DNA of 64,000 nt. Origin: Oenococcus kitaharae. Its GTDB lineage: Bacteria; Bacillota; Bacilli; Lactobacillales; Lactobacillaceae. The stretch is from positions 1-64,000 of the forward strand of contig NZ_JANJQP010000002.1 in the NCBI RefSeq assembly GCF_025758695.1, in the 5' to 3' direction. Made by a program: the position numbers and the translations under genes. Shown here piece by piece: positions 18,039-27,456 of the stretch. The stretch's first letter is position 1. Each line of letters begins with the position of its first letter. Under the pieces are notes generated by a model. The model was not told the DNA's origin, searched no databases, and saw nothing but the letters and a program-made list of their open reading frames with translations.

Positions 18039-18980
18039 ATGAATCACGATAACATCGTTCAAGTCAGGAATATTGAAAAACATTTTGGCGACAAAATAGC
18101 AGTCCAAGGTGTTTCTTTTGCCATTAAACAAGGTGAGATTTTCGGTTTATTAGGCCCAAACGGCGCTGGAAAAACCACTATTTTAAAGATGATCACGACT
18201 TTATTGCGCCAAGACGCAGGAAAAATTTTATTGAACGGTTTTGACACGCTGGCACAGAGCCGTTTTGCACGTCAACAATTCAGTGTGACTGGCCAAACTG
18301 CGGCGATTGATGAAGATTTGAGTGCACGCGAGAATTTAATGATTTTCGGTAAGCTAAACGGTTTAACAGGTGCTGCCGCTCGTAATCGTGCCACCGAATT
18401 ATTAACAGATTTCGACTTACTGCATTCAGCTGATCAAACATTAGCAACATTTTCTGGGGGTATGCGCCGCCGATTGGACTTAGCTGTTAGCTTGATTGGA
18501 AAACCCGCGATTTTGTTTTTAGATGAGCCGACCACTGGATTGGATCCAAGAACAAGAACACAGATGTGGCAGGCCATCCAAAAACTGGTTGCCCAAGGTT
18601 CAACCGTGTTATTAACAACTCAATATCTAGAAGAAGCCGACCACTTAGCTGATCGCATTGCCCTGATTGACCACGGTCGTATGATCGCAATCGGGACACC
18701 AAGCCAGCTCAAACAACAAGTCGGCGGCCTACGACTTCGACTAGAGGTGGCTGATTTAAAACAAGTCACAAAAGCCCAAACAATTATTCAAGACGTTTTA
18801 GCAGCATCTGTGCACGTTGACGAACGAACCCTGACCGCATTGCTTGACGACTCTGGAATGTCGGTAGTTTCACAAATTTTAAATCAGCTCCAGACTGCAG
18901 GGATTGCCATGAACAATTTTGCTGTTGAAACACCATCGCTGGATGATGTTTTTCTAAAAATGACGGTGGGAAAAAATTAG
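18039..18980 (+). CDS. ABC exporter ATP-binding protein, DrrA-like
   Basis: A 313-residue ATPase of the daunorubicin-resistance (DrrA) type. Walker A is GPNGAGKTT, the signature is FSGGMRRR, and Walker B is ILFLDEPTTGLD. A C-terminal extension of about 90 residues is typical of the group. The frame extends to 18000, but the ribosome site TAGGAG and family alignment fix the ATG at 18039. It pairs with the permease gene 9 bp downstream. The exported compound is unknown. Confidence 0.9.
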   Translation: MNHDNIVQVRNIEKHFGDKIAVQGVSFAIKQGEIFGLLGPNGAGKTTILKMITTLLRQDAGKILLNGFDTLAQSRFARQQFSVTGQTAAIDEDLSARENLMIFGKLNGLTGAAARNRATELLTDFDLLHSADQTLATFSGGMRRRLDLAVSLIGKPAILFLDEPTTGLDPRTRTQMWQAIQKLVAQGSTVLLTTQYLEEADHLADRIALIDHGRMIAIGTPSQLKQQVGGLRLRLEVADLKQVTKAQTIIQDVLAASVHVDERTLTALLDDSGMSVVSQILNQLQTAGIAMNNFAVETPSLDDVFLKMTVGKN

Positions 18981-18989
18981 GGAGAATAA

Positions 18990-19769
18990 ATGATGCAATC
19001 AACTACAAACAAAAATCTTGTTTTCAGCAACATCTTAACTATGACGCACCGCAATCTACTGAAGACGCTGCATAATCCCGATAATTTTAGTGACGTAATT
19101 ATGCAACCCGTGATCTTCACATTATTGTTCGGTTATCTGTTCGGCGGCGTCATTGCGGGAAGTGTTCACGCCTATTTGCCCATGCTGGTGTCTGGCATTC
19201 TGGTGCAAAGTATTTTAAACGCGGCCTCAGGTTCCGGTCAGCAATTGCGTGAAGACATTAATGCAGGTGTCTTTGATCGTTTCAAGACTCTGCCGATTTC
19301 GCCAATTGTGCCGCTAGCAGGTCAATTAGTGGGTGACATCTTCCGCCTACTGATTTCAGGAGCCATGGCGTTGATCACGGCCTTTTTCATGGGCTGGCGA
19401 CCAACAGTCGGCTTGCCAGCACTAATCACAGTGCTATTGTTAGCTATTTTTATCGGCTGGTCCACCTCTTGGATCTTTGCCTTGGTAGGCTTGATTGCCA
19501 AGAATGCGGAGCTAATTGGCAGCTTATCTATGGTAATTATCTTAGTGATGACATTTTTATCTAACGCCTTTATTCCCACAAAAACATTGCCAAAATTTAT
19601 TCAGACGCTAGTGAAGATTAACCCGGTGAGTTTGACCATCTCGGCAATTAGAACCATTCTGAGAACTGGTCAATGGAGCGGCAATGCCACTGCGGTCTTT
19701 ATTAGCGGAGGAATCATTATTTTGATTTTTATGCCCCTGACTGTCTTTGTCTATCAACGACGGCGTTAA
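18990..19769 (+). CDS. ABC-2 type exporter permease, DrrB-like
   Basis: A 259-residue ABC-2 permease with six helices. The family region NAFIPTKTLPKFIQTLVKINPVS is visible near residue 190-212. It is co-transcribed with the ATPase upstream; the ribosome site is AGGGAGAA. Together they form a drug/peptide exporter controlled by the divergent MarR protein. Confidence 0.88.
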   Translation: MMQSTTNKNLVFSNILTMTHRNLLKTLHNPDNFSDVIMQPVIFTLLFGYLFGGVIAGSVHAYLPMLVSGILVQSILNAASGSGQQLREDINAGVFDRFKTLPISPIVPLAGQLVGDIFRLLISGAMALITAFFMGWRPTVGLPALITVLLLAIFIGWSTSWIFALVGLIAKNAELIGSLSMVIILVMTFLSNAFIPTKTLPKFIQTLVKINPVSLTISAIRTILRTGQWSGNATAVFISGGIIILIFMPLTVFVYQRRR

Positions 19770-19812
19770 AAGCGGTTAAAACTCAGAAGAAAAATAGCTC
19801 CCTGATTGAGAA

Positions 19813-20082
19813 TTAAAACCAAGTGATTGATGAAAACGCAACATCCTCATCAAAGTTTGGACGTGTGATCCTCGTTAGCAAATCAAGGCCTTCTTTGGAT
19901 AAGTTTCTTTCTAAAGCTAGTTTCCTTAACTGCTGTGCCAAATATGCAAGTACCATACGGTCCCGCTGACCGCCTTCAAGCCGAGCAATAGCAGTATTTA
20001 TGATTTGCTTTTCATCCAACTTATTGAACTGAATTTTTTGCAATTCTTCCTTAAGACTTTGTTTTTTATCTGATGACTTCAT
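19813..20082 (-). CDS. Small helical protein of unknown function
   Basis: An 89-residue hydrophilic helical protein (lysine- and leucine-rich) convergent with the exporter permease. I recognise no family; size and helical character would fit a bacteriocin-immunity-like fold, but this is only a resemblance. Confidence 0.45.
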   Translation of the reverse strand: MKSSDKKQSLKEELQKIQFNKLDEKQIINTAIARLEGGQRDRMVLAYLAQQLRKLALERNLSKEGLDLLTRITRPNFDEDVAFSSITWF

Positions 20083-20269
20083 TTTTAAAACTCTTTTTCA
20101 ATTCACTACCGGCTTATTCCAGTAACACCAGTTAATCGATCATTCTGAGCGGATGATTTGCCAATACTTTACCACTGTCACAGAAGGTCGGTTTTAATGT
20201 GGCCTTTAATTTTCCTTGATAGAATAGAGTTGTAAACATCTAGCGAACCTGCCTTTTAAAGGAGGAACT

Positions 20270-20449
20270 ATGATTACTCAGACACAACAATCTCATCCAA
20301 AGAATGTTGAAATCAAGGAATTGAAACAGGTTCCACAGCATCCTTTGGCCTCCAAGGATCAAGCAGTACTTGATTCGGTCAATTTTTTACAAAATAAAAA
20401 TCTGTATAATGCTATCGTTGTATTTCTTAAATTAAAGAGACCAACATAA
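20270..20449 (+). CDS. Small 59-residue protein
   Basis: A short frame beginning ATGATTACT with a perfect AAAGGAGG ribosome site and ending TAA at 20447-20449, closely followed by a strong terminator. The product is soluble, starts MITQTQQSHPK and has a hydrophobic patch near the C-terminus (NAIVVFL). The ribosome site and terminator make it a likely real gene. Function unknown, no family recognised. Confidence 0.6.
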   Translation: MITQTQQSHPKNVEIKELKQVPQHPLASKDQAVLDSVNFLQNKNLYNAIVVFLKLKRPT

Positions 20450-20455
20450 TTTAGC

Positions 20456-20478
20456 AAAGGAGCTGCGGCTCCTTTTTT
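20456..20478 (+). terminator. Rho-independent terminator
   Basis: AAAGGAGC, loop TGCG, GCTCCTTT followed by more T. It ends the small gene and lies directly ahead of the convergent peptidase gene's stop codon, where it may serve both. Confidence 0.8.
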
Positions 20479-20481
20479 GAT

Positions 20482-21585
20482 TCATTTGATACCGAGCTGG
20501 TGGAAAAGATCATGAACCATACCAGTATATTTGGGCTGCGTTTCAATTAATTGTTTAGCGGCATCCGCTAGGTTGAGACATAAATAACCCTTGCGATCCA
20601 TGGTTGTTTTGGCATGCAGCAAGGAACTCAAAATAGCTTCGTCAACGCTGGCAGCGGCTGCTCTAAAAAAGGTATCAATATGATTGTCATTAAATCGGGA
20701 AACCGTGTCAAAATCATGCTTGGCAAAATGCTGGACCAAATTCGTTGTCGAAAAGGCAAAAACAATTTCGCCACTGCCGTTTCCCTCATAGCCACCAGTC
20801 CGGCCAATACCAACTGCGGCCCGCTTGGCTAAACGCTTCAACTGTCGTGAGTCCAAAGGTGCATCAGTAGCCAAGACAGTAATAATTGATCCTTTTTCTT
20901 CTTTTTGCTTACCGGTAACTAAAATTTCCGACAGAGCTTTACCGATCGATATACCGGCAACAACAAAATCTGAGAGAAAGCCATAATTAGTCATCACCAA
21001 GGCGCCAACTGTGTAATGGCGGTCATCAATTTCAATAACGCGGGAAGATGAGCCGATGCCGCCTTTCAAACCATAACAAATCATGCCGCGGCCGCCACCA
21101 ACAGCTCCTTCTGAGAAAGTATCTTTGGCAGCATCCAATGCCGAAAAAACATCCGACTCGGTGATCTGCATGCTGCGAATGTCTGACACAACCCCATCAT
21201 TACATTCGGCAACAATTGGATTGACTGTACTAGTTGTCTGACCAATTTCTGGATTTTCCTTCAGCATATATTTCGTCAAAGCATTGATTGCCGTGCCCAC
21301 TGCAAAAGTATTTGTTAAAATAATCGGCGTCTCAATCGTGCCCAGTTCATCAATCTGAATTAAACCAACGCTTTTTCCAAAACCATTAATGACATAAGAT
21401 GCAGCCGGCACTTTTTCTCTAAACAGATTACCCGAATGAGGAAAAATCGCTGTCACACCACTATGAAAATCGCCTTCATCGTGGTTTATTTGGCCCACTT
21501 TGACACCGGCAACATCTGTGATTAAGTTTTTAGGGCCTTTAATCCCATCTGAAAGGTCGTTAACTAAATTGACCGATAAACCCAT
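20482..21585 (-). CDS. P1-family (DmpA/BapA-type) aminopeptidase
   Basis: A 367-residue member of the self-processing N-terminal-nucleophile aminopeptidase family (L-aminopeptidase/D-esterase, beta-peptidyl aminopeptidase). The expected autocleavage site is G232|S233 in EEKGSIITVLATDAP, leaving serine as the new N-terminus of the small subunit. N-terminal DVAGVKVGQ and the central GAVGGGRGM and GLKGGIGSSSR blocks are conserved. No signal peptide, so cytoplasmic. It appears monocistronic. Substrate range cannot be deduced. Confidence 0.88.
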   Translation of the reverse strand: MGLSVNLVNDLSDGIKGPKNLITDVAGVKVGQINHDEGDFHSGVTAIFPHSGNLFREKVPAASYVINGFGKSVGLIQIDELGTIETPIILTNTFAVGTAINALTKYMLKENPEIGQTTSTVNPIVAECNDGVVSDIRSMQITESDVFSALDAAKDTFSEGAVGGGRGMICYGLKGGIGSSSRVIEIDDRHYTVGALVMTNYGFLSDFVVAGISIGKALSEILVTGKQKEEKGSIITVLATDAPLDSRQLKRLAKRAAVGIGRTGGYEGNGSGEIVFAFSTTNLVQHFAKHDFDTVSRFNDNHIDTFFRAAAASVDEAILSSLLHAKTTMDRKGYLCLNLADAAKQLIETQPKYTGMVHDLFHQLGIK

Positions 21586-21657
21586 ATTGAATACCTCGAC
21601 ATCTAGCTGACATCATCTCACAAAATATAGGAAATGTTTCCCAAGATACTCCGCTAG

Positions 21658-23571
21658 TCAACCAGTCACAGCATTCGTCTTTTTGTCGCCATTGGCGCGT
21701 TCGGACACAACTCGATCATCGGTATAGTATTTTGCTTGTGCATTGAAGAGATCTCGATACAAGCCCGGCTGTGCCATCAAAGAATCGTGCGTCCCATCTT
21801 GGACAATCTGTCCTTGATTAAAGACAATAATTCGTTGGGAAAAACGCGTCGAACTCATGCGATGCGAAATATAAATTGCTGTCTTATCGGCGATCAGGTC
21901 ATCAAAACGCTGATAAATCTCATATTCAGAAATAGGATCCAAAGCTGCAGTCGGCTCATCTAGTATGACAACAGGTGCATTCTTATACCAAGCTCGGGCA
22001 ATTGCGATTTTTTGTGCTTCTCCGCCCGAAACTGCAACACCATCAGGAGATAAAGCTGTTGTTAATGGGGTATCGATCGTCTTGGGTAGTTCGACGACTC
22101 GTTTTTTGATATCCGCAATATCAAGTGCTTGCCAGACGCGTGTCTTGTCAGGCATAGAGTCTGTCGCCACATTTTCGGAAATACTATAGGCGAATAGACG
22201 AAAATCTTGGAAAACAACACCCATCAGGCTCTCATATTCTTTAGCTTCATACTTGGCTATATCAATATCATTCAGCGTAATCTTTCCCTCGGTCGGCGCA
22301 TACAAACGCGTCAAGAGCATAATTAATGTCGTTTTACCAGATCCATTGGGTCCGACAATTGCCAGACGTTCTCCGATATGCAGATCTAAATTCACATGCC
22401 TCAGTGCCCAGGCATCACTGCCGGGATATGTGAAAGACACATCATGAAAACTGATAGCAAAATCATTATCGGTTCGTTTTTCGACCGGTAAACTGCCCGA
22501 TTCTGCCGCGTCAGGTAGAGAAAAGAAATCACTAAAGTATTGCAGATAATCAATCATATTCAGATACCAGCCAACACTGCCTGTAAATTCATTAAAGGCA
22601 TTCATAAATTGTTGAAAATAGCCGACAGCAATCAAAACTGTGCCGATCGCAATACCACCGCCAAAGGCCTGCAGTCCAATCAAGGCAAACAAGGCACCAA
22701 CTAAAAGATTAATCAGAATAGTAGGCGGCAGGGCATAAAGGAGCGAACCGATTGCTCCCCGCCAATAGTCTTCCCAGCTCTTGCTATTTGAGGCCTCTTC
22801 TTGGGATTCGATCAACTTATCTGCATGATAAAGCCGTGTTAATTCACCGTGTTTAAAAGTATCAACAAAATTAATAAAATAACCAAATACACGATTTTCT
22901 CGAATAATGCCGGCAATCATTTTACGCTGCTGGATGTTGCCGCGTTGAGTCGCCCAGAAGCCTAATCCGATTGGTGCAGCCAGCAGCAGCACAAGGGTCA
23001 GCGGATAATAGAAACCATTGAAAAAACCAGCAGCTGTTGCATTCATTCTCACATGGCCCTGCGCCAAGGTGATAAAGATTCCGATGGCGAAAATAGCCGA
23101 AATGATTAAGGAAAAAGTATCCCTAAAACCGTTCTGCAATAATGACGTCAGACCACCACTCATATTTATGCCGCGCTTGGTTCCTGTGTATGCTTCACGC
23201 ATCTGCGGCGATTCAAAATCCGAATAACTGATACTAAGCAGTTTTTCTGTTGTTTTAGCTCTCAATCTTTGACCAACATAAGTCTCATGATCGGCCGCTA
23301 ATTTTTCCAGCCAGCTGGTAATAAGCGTTACAAACAAACGCGCCCCCAGGAAGATTGCCAATAACAGCAGCATATGATCATTTGAAAACCCACGCTGCAA
23401 GCCGATCAACAATAGTCCCAAAAAAGCGATATTCAGGTATGGACTGGCGAGCATTGCAAAGGCATAAGCCAATTCCAACCAGACTGCTTTAGCATCAAGT
23501 GTATGAACAACGCGAATAATATTCCAAAGTTTTTGTCCAAAATTTTTCTTCTGATTAGTCATGGTCATCAC
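21658..23571 (-). CDS. Half-ABC exporter (TMD-NBD), second of pair
   Basis: A 637-residue half-transporter with six membrane helices (about residues 1-330) and a C-terminal ATPase. Walker A is GPNGSGKTT, the signature is VSGGEAQK and Walker B is VVILDEPTAALD, with an intact catalytic glutamate. It overlaps the preceding ABC gene by 17 bp, so the two likely form a heterodimer. Several start codons (GTG 23571, ATG 23562) are possible. Upstream lies a LytTR/GHKL two-component system, which suggests a peptide or antibiotic substrate. Confidence 0.88.
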   Translation of the reverse strand: MMTMTNQKKNFGQKLWNIIRVVHTLDAKAVWLELAYAFAMLASPYLNIAFLGLLLIGLQRGFSNDHMLLLLAIFLGARLFVTLITSWLEKLAADHETYVGQRLRAKTTEKLLSISYSDFESPQMREAYTGTKRGINMSGGLTSLLQNGFRDTFSLIISAIFAIGIFITLAQGHVRMNATAAGFFNGFYYPLTLVLLLAAPIGLGFWATQRGNIQQRKMIAGIIRENRVFGYFINFVDTFKHGELTRLYHADKLIESQEEASNSKSWEDYWRGAIGSLLYALPPTILINLLVGALFALIGLQAFGGGIAIGTVLIAVGYFQQFMNAFNEFTGSVGWYLNMIDYLQYFSDFFSLPDAAESGSLPVEKRTDNDFAISFHDVSFTYPGSDAWALRHVNLDLHIGERLAIVGPNGSGKTTLIMLLTRLYAPTEGKITLNDIDIAKYEAKEYESLMGVVFQDFRLFAYSISENVATDSMPDKTRVWQALDIADIKKRVVELPKTIDTPLTTALSPDGVAVSGGEAQKIAIARAWYKNAPVVILDEPTAALDPISEYEIYQRFDDLIADKTAIYISHRMSSTRFSQRIIVFNQGQIVQDGTHDSLMAQPGLYRDLFNAQAKYYTDDRVVSERANGDKKTNAVTG

Positions 23572-25387
23572 CCGATTTCAGATTCTTTTGATAATATTTG
23601 CTTTGTACTCGATACATTTCCGCGTAACTGCCACCTTGGGCCATCAATTCTTCGTGCGTGCCTTGTGTTGTAATCTTGCCGTCTGCCAAAAAAATAATCC
23701 GGTCGCAAAAACGTGTCGATGCCAAACGATGTGAGATGAAAATAGCTGATTTCCCCCGTACTAATCCAGCAAAACTTTCATACACCTCATTTTCAGCCAG
23801 CGCATCCAAGGCAGCAGTCGGCTCATCAAGCACCAATACCGGTGCATTCTTGTAAACTGCTCGTGCCAGCATGAGTTTTTGTGCTTGGCCACCCGAAAAT
23901 TCGACACCTTGATCGTCAATATTTCGTGTCATTGGGGTCTCAACCCCATTGGGCAGACTGGCGATTTTTTCCGTTAGACCAGCCGTTGCTAAAGCTGTTT
24001 GAACACGTGCAGAATCAGGCGTGCTTGTTAGCGCGATGTTGTTGGCGACCGAAGCAGCTATCAGTGTTGTTTCCTGAAAGACCGGAGCAAACAGATCATA
24101 GCGATCCTGCAGCGGTATCATAGCCGCATTAAGGCCATTAATGGTGATACGGCCGCTGCCAGGCGTAAAAAGTCCGATCATTAATTTGACGATCGTGCTT
24201 TTGCCAGCGCCATTGACACCGACCAAAGCCAATTTTTCACCAGCATGCATCGTAAAACTAACATCCTGCAATGTTTCTTTTACTGCCTCTGGATAAGTAA
24301 AATTAACGTGGTCAAAAATAATCGTGACAGGTCTTTTCGCTAGCTGTTTTGCCATAGCTGCTGATAATGGAGGCAGATTTTTCTCCTTAGAAGTGTCCAA
24401 AAAACGCCTGACATCCTGCAAATCAATACTAGCCTTTTGTAGTATATGCATATCTTCCAGCAGCTGATTGGTTAGTGTCACAAACTGATTAGTCACAGAA
24501 AACAACAGCGTGAACTGGCCCAAGGTGAGGGTTTTGGCCAATACGGCCGCAATTAAGTAGCTATATGCTGCGGCGTCTCTAACCAATCCGGCCACTTCCC
24601 CGATCATGCGGCTAACCATCTCGCGCCTACTACTGCGGCGCTGCCACTGCATACGATCGTGAATCAATTTGTCCAGATGCGCGTGGTACCAGCTTTGAAC
24701 ATGATAAAGGCGGACATCCTTGCCGTTTTCACTGGCATAACCCGTACGTTCGAGATAATCCTGCTGTTTCTCGTCAGCCGCCCAAATATTTTTATGTTTG
24801 TCGTACCAATCACGGAACCATTGCAAAGCAAAATAACTGGCTACTGCCGCCAGCAACACCAAAACAAATAGCCAAGGGGTAAAAGCACTTAAAGTCAGCA
24901 CAAAAATCAAGAGCGTGATACTATCTGCCAGAGCACCTTCAAGCCCGAAAAAAATTGCCTGAGCGCCAGCCATTGTCCAAGAAGTACCATTGGTCGATGC
25001 TTCATGGTAAAGTTTCTCGGTACTTGGTTCGATTAATTGCTGATAAGGCACTGACAAGACACGACTATGCATCTGCAGCAGGACGCGAGATCGGACCGCA
25101 CCGCTAAGATCGCGTCCATATGAAAGACACAAGTTCTGAGCCACGACAGTACCAGCCAAAGCGGCAGCCATCGCCAAAGCAACTGTGGCATAGTTTGCAA
25201 AGTGCGCGCGCGACGCCAGCAAAGAGACCAGCCAAGCCGGGATAATTACACTAATTACCGATACGATAGCGGTAAGGCAGATATAACCGACAAGTGTCCA
25301 TTTAATCCAAGGACGTTCTTGGCGCATGATTCCCCACCACCAGCGTAAGTTGTTCCACAAAGAATATGTCAGATGTTTTTCAACCAT
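23555..25387 (-). CDS. Half-ABC exporter (TMD-NBD), first of pair
   Basis: A 610-residue half-transporter with N-terminal membrane domain and ATPase domain. Walker A is GVNGAGKST, the signature is FSGGQAQK and Walker B is VLVLDEPTAALD. Both ATPases of the pair keep all motifs, so neither is a degenerate partner. No C39 peptidase domain is present, so it is not a leader-cleaving bacteriocin exporter. A terminator-like hairpin separates it from the kinase gene upstream. Confidence 0.88.
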   Translation of the reverse strand: MVEKHLTYSLWNNLRWWWGIMRQERPWIKWTLVGYICLTAIVSVISVIIPAWLVSLLASRAHFANYATVALAMAAALAGTVVAQNLCLSYGRDLSGAVRSRVLLQMHSRVLSVPYQQLIEPSTEKLYHEASTNGTSWTMAGAQAIFFGLEGALADSITLLIFVLTLSAFTPWLFVLVLLAAVASYFALQWFRDWYDKHKNIWAADEKQQDYLERTGYASENGKDVRLYHVQSWYHAHLDKLIHDRMQWQRRSSRREMVSRMIGEVAGLVRDAAAYSYLIAAVLAKTLTLGQFTLLFSVTNQFVTLTNQLLEDMHILQKASIDLQDVRRFLDTSKEKNLPPLSAAMAKQLAKRPVTIIFDHVNFTYPEAVKETLQDVSFTMHAGEKLALVGVNGAGKSTIVKLMIGLFTPGSGRITINGLNAAMIPLQDRYDLFAPVFQETTLIAASVANNIALTSTPDSARVQTALATAGLTEKIASLPNGVETPMTRNIDDQGVEFSGGQAQKLMLARAVYKNAPVLVLDEPTAALDALAENEVYESFAGLVRGKSAIFISHRLASTRFCDRIIFLADGKITTQGTHEELMAQGGSYAEMYRVQSKYYQKNLKSGDDHD

Positions 25388-25424
25388 AATAATCGCCCTC
25401 TTTTCTTTACTTCACTTACCCTAC

Positions 25425-25453
25425 AAAAAAAATGACCATTGAGGCCATTTTTT
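25425..25453 (-). terminator. Imperfect hairpin between kinase and exporter genes
   Basis: An A-run/T-run hairpin (AAAAAATG...CATTTTTT on either strand, one internal mismatch) between the histidine kinase stop and the first ABC start. It may attenuate read-through so that exporter expression depends partly on a separate signal. Confidence 0.5.
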
Positions 25454-25463
25454 GCGTAAATGG

Positions 25464-26594
25464 TTATTTACTCTGCGCAAGTGGTATGGCAATTTCCGTC
25501 ACGAAAACTTCGTCTTCGTATTGACGGTTGATCATACCGCCATATTTAGAAACCAGTTTGTTGATACGGCGAATGCCAAGGCCGCGTTTGTCATTTTTGG
25601 TCGAGGCATAATGAAAATCAATAGTCTGATCGCGCGGGCGCGAATTCGTCACAGATATATAAAGCTGCTGTTTCAAAATGGCGATATAAACACGCAGGCG
25701 CCGCATCTCGCCATCCGGCTGCTCTTCAATTGCTTCCAGGGCATTATCCATTAAATTTCCCACAATCACAACCAAGTCTAAATCCTTAATCAAAGGCCTT
25801 GTGCCGACAAACACCTTAGCATTGGTTGGGATATGTGCATGTTCAGCTAAAGTGAGTTTTGCATTCATGATTGCATCCAGCAAAACGTTGCCAGAATGGA
25901 TCAGTGTATCTACTGTATCCAAGCGTTCTTCGAGGGAATCCAGGTAATTGCGTGCTTCGGCGACATGCTGATCATCCAGATACGCTTTTAAAGCCTGCAA
26001 GTGATCATGATAATCATGCCGCCAGCCGCGCATATTGGCATACAAATCCTGCACTTCCTGACTATACTGAGCCATCATCTGGTCTAATCCAATGGCAAAA
26101 ACAGCATCCTGCTGCGTAAAGAAAAAAGAAATAAGTTCGGTCATAAATAAAAGCAGCAAAGCAATCGCTAAAGTCAAAACAACTTGCGGCCAGCTCGACA
26201 AAAGAGATACTAAAAGGGCTAGTACCAGTATCCATGCAGTTCCTAGTAGGCGCAGCGGCCAATGCCGTTGGCTTTGCCACAAACGAATTGCTCCCGTTGC
26301 CAGCAGCAGCCAAACATAAGGCAAAGCTATCAACCAAAAGCTCAGGATCACAGCTACGATGATGTCCCCACAAATGATCAACTGGGATAATGCCGCTTTA
26401 CGCCGATGCCAATCCCATAAACTAAGAATAAGTAGTAAGCAAGCCGGTAACCAGTAAAGTCCCCACCAGACGGATAATACCGTTATAGCAGCAGCTATCA
26501 CAGCTGCAGCTGTACGATGGAAAAGAGAGAAAGATTGACTGAGAAGCCAGCTGTTTGTGCCGACAGCAATGGCTGCCACTAAAATACTAGTCAT
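25464..26594 (-). CDS. GHKL-type sensor histidine kinase (AgrC/ComD-like)
   Basis: A 376-residue sensor with about six hydrophobic helices in the first 160 residues and a GHKL kinase domain. The phospho-acceptor is H193 in WRHDYHDH, the N-box is GNLMDNALEA (279-288) and the G-box is RGLGIRR. The frame extends to 26693, but the ATG at 26594 overlaps the regulator stop (ATGACTAG) and matches coupled translation. This class senses peptides in quorum systems. No peptide gene was found nearby. Confidence 0.88.
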   Translation of the reverse strand: MTSILVAAIAVGTNSWLLSQSFSLFHRTAAAVIAAAITVLSVWWGLYWLPACLLLILSLWDWHRRKAALSQLIICGDIIVAVILSFWLIALPYVWLLLATGAIRLWQSQRHWPLRLLGTAWILVLALLVSLLSSWPQVVLTLAIALLLLFMTELISFFFTQQDAVFAIGLDQMMAQYSQEVQDLYANMRGWRHDYHDHLQALKAYLDDQHVAEARNYLDSLEERLDTVDTLIHSGNVLLDAIMNAKLTLAEHAHIPTNAKVFVGTRPLIKDLDLVVIVGNLMDNALEAIEEQPDGEMRRLRVYIAILKQQLYISVTNSRPRDQTIDFHYASTKNDKRGLGIRRINKLVSKYGGMINRQYEDEVFVTEIAIPLAQSK

Positions 26595-27285
26595 TATCAG
26601 CCAGCTTTCGATAATGTGTAAAAAAGGCTTGTTTGACCTTAGCGGCTTGCTTCCGCGACAAAGGATATTGCGTACCGTCTGCCATATCGACAAGGTTTGG
26701 AGACAGACGCCGGATAAAACTGAGATTCACAAGTACTGACCGATAAACTTGAACAAAACCTTGTTTCGTGAGATTCGAAAAATCCTTTAATTGCCCAGAG
26801 CTTCGTATAACACTTTGTTGTGTGTGAAACAACAGCTCATGGTTCAAAACTTCAACGGCCAGTAAATCGAATAAATTAATCCGGCGGGTTCCATCATCCG
26901 TTTTCACAACAATGCCTGCAGGCGGCTTCAACTTAGTAACTTTATGAAGAATATGTGCCACCTTACCCGAAGTAAGCGGCTTCATAATATAAGCCAATGC
27001 ATTCACATCGTAACCTTCAAAGACATATTCCTCATAATTACTGAGAAAAACAAGCGGTACCGTGGCATCGACCTGCCGGATTTTCTTAGCCAACGTCATG
27101 CCATCTGCTCCGGTTAAACGAATATCTAAGACTAATAAATCTGGTGTAATGGCCGCGAAAAGATAGGATTCAGCCGAACTAAAGCTACGTACTACAACGG
27201 GAAGATTGACAGTACCTGCCTTGGCGAACAATTCAGCATTGTTTTCGCGTGTGCGTTCATCATCTTCAATGATTGCAAGCAGCAT
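26587..27285 (-). CDS. LytTR-family response regulator
   Basis: A 232-residue regulator with a receiver domain (phospho-acceptor D54 in VLDIRL, K102 in MKPL) and a C-terminal LytTR DNA-binding domain (about 127-225). It is encoded just ahead of its kinase, with an 8-bp overlap. It is the AgrA/ComE type that controls exporters, bacteriocins or adhesion genes. The likely target is the ABC pair downstream, an inference from position. Confidence 0.9.
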   Translation of the reverse strand: MLLAIIEDDERTRENNAELFAKAGTVNLPVVVRSFSSAESYLFAAITPDLLVLDIRLTGADGMTLAKKIRQVDATVPLVFLSNYEEYVFEGYDVNALAYIMKPLTSGKVAHILHKVTKLKPPAGIVVKTDDGTRRINLFDLLAVEVLNHELLFHTQQSVIRSSGQLKDFSNLTKQGFVQVYRSVLVNLSFIRRLSPNLVDMADGTQYPLSRKQAAKVKQAFFTHYRKLADND

Positions 27286-27403
27286 GATAGATCTCCTAGC
27301 CTAAAACTAAAAACATTATAGCACCGGGCTTAAAAACAACTAGCTTGACAGCAAGACAGCTAATCTAGAAAAACAATAACATCCCCAAGGAATCTGAAGT
27401 AAT

Positions 27404-27433
27404 AAAAAAGCTAACCTGTTGGGCTAGCTTTTT
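27404..27433 (-). terminator. Terminator of the beta-glucoside PTS operon
   Basis: AAAAAGCTA paired with TAGCTTTTT around a short loop, just downstream of the EIIC reading frame on the minus strand. Confidence 0.75.
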
Positions 27434-27456
27434 CAGGTTTCATATTCTAAACATAT

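Noticed and set aside
20482-21585. GLKGGIGSSSR region first considered as the self-cleavage site of the P1 peptidase
   Set aside because: Family knowledge puts the cleavage before the serine of the later G-S-I-I-x-V-x-A-T-D-A-P block, which is intact at residues 232-243.
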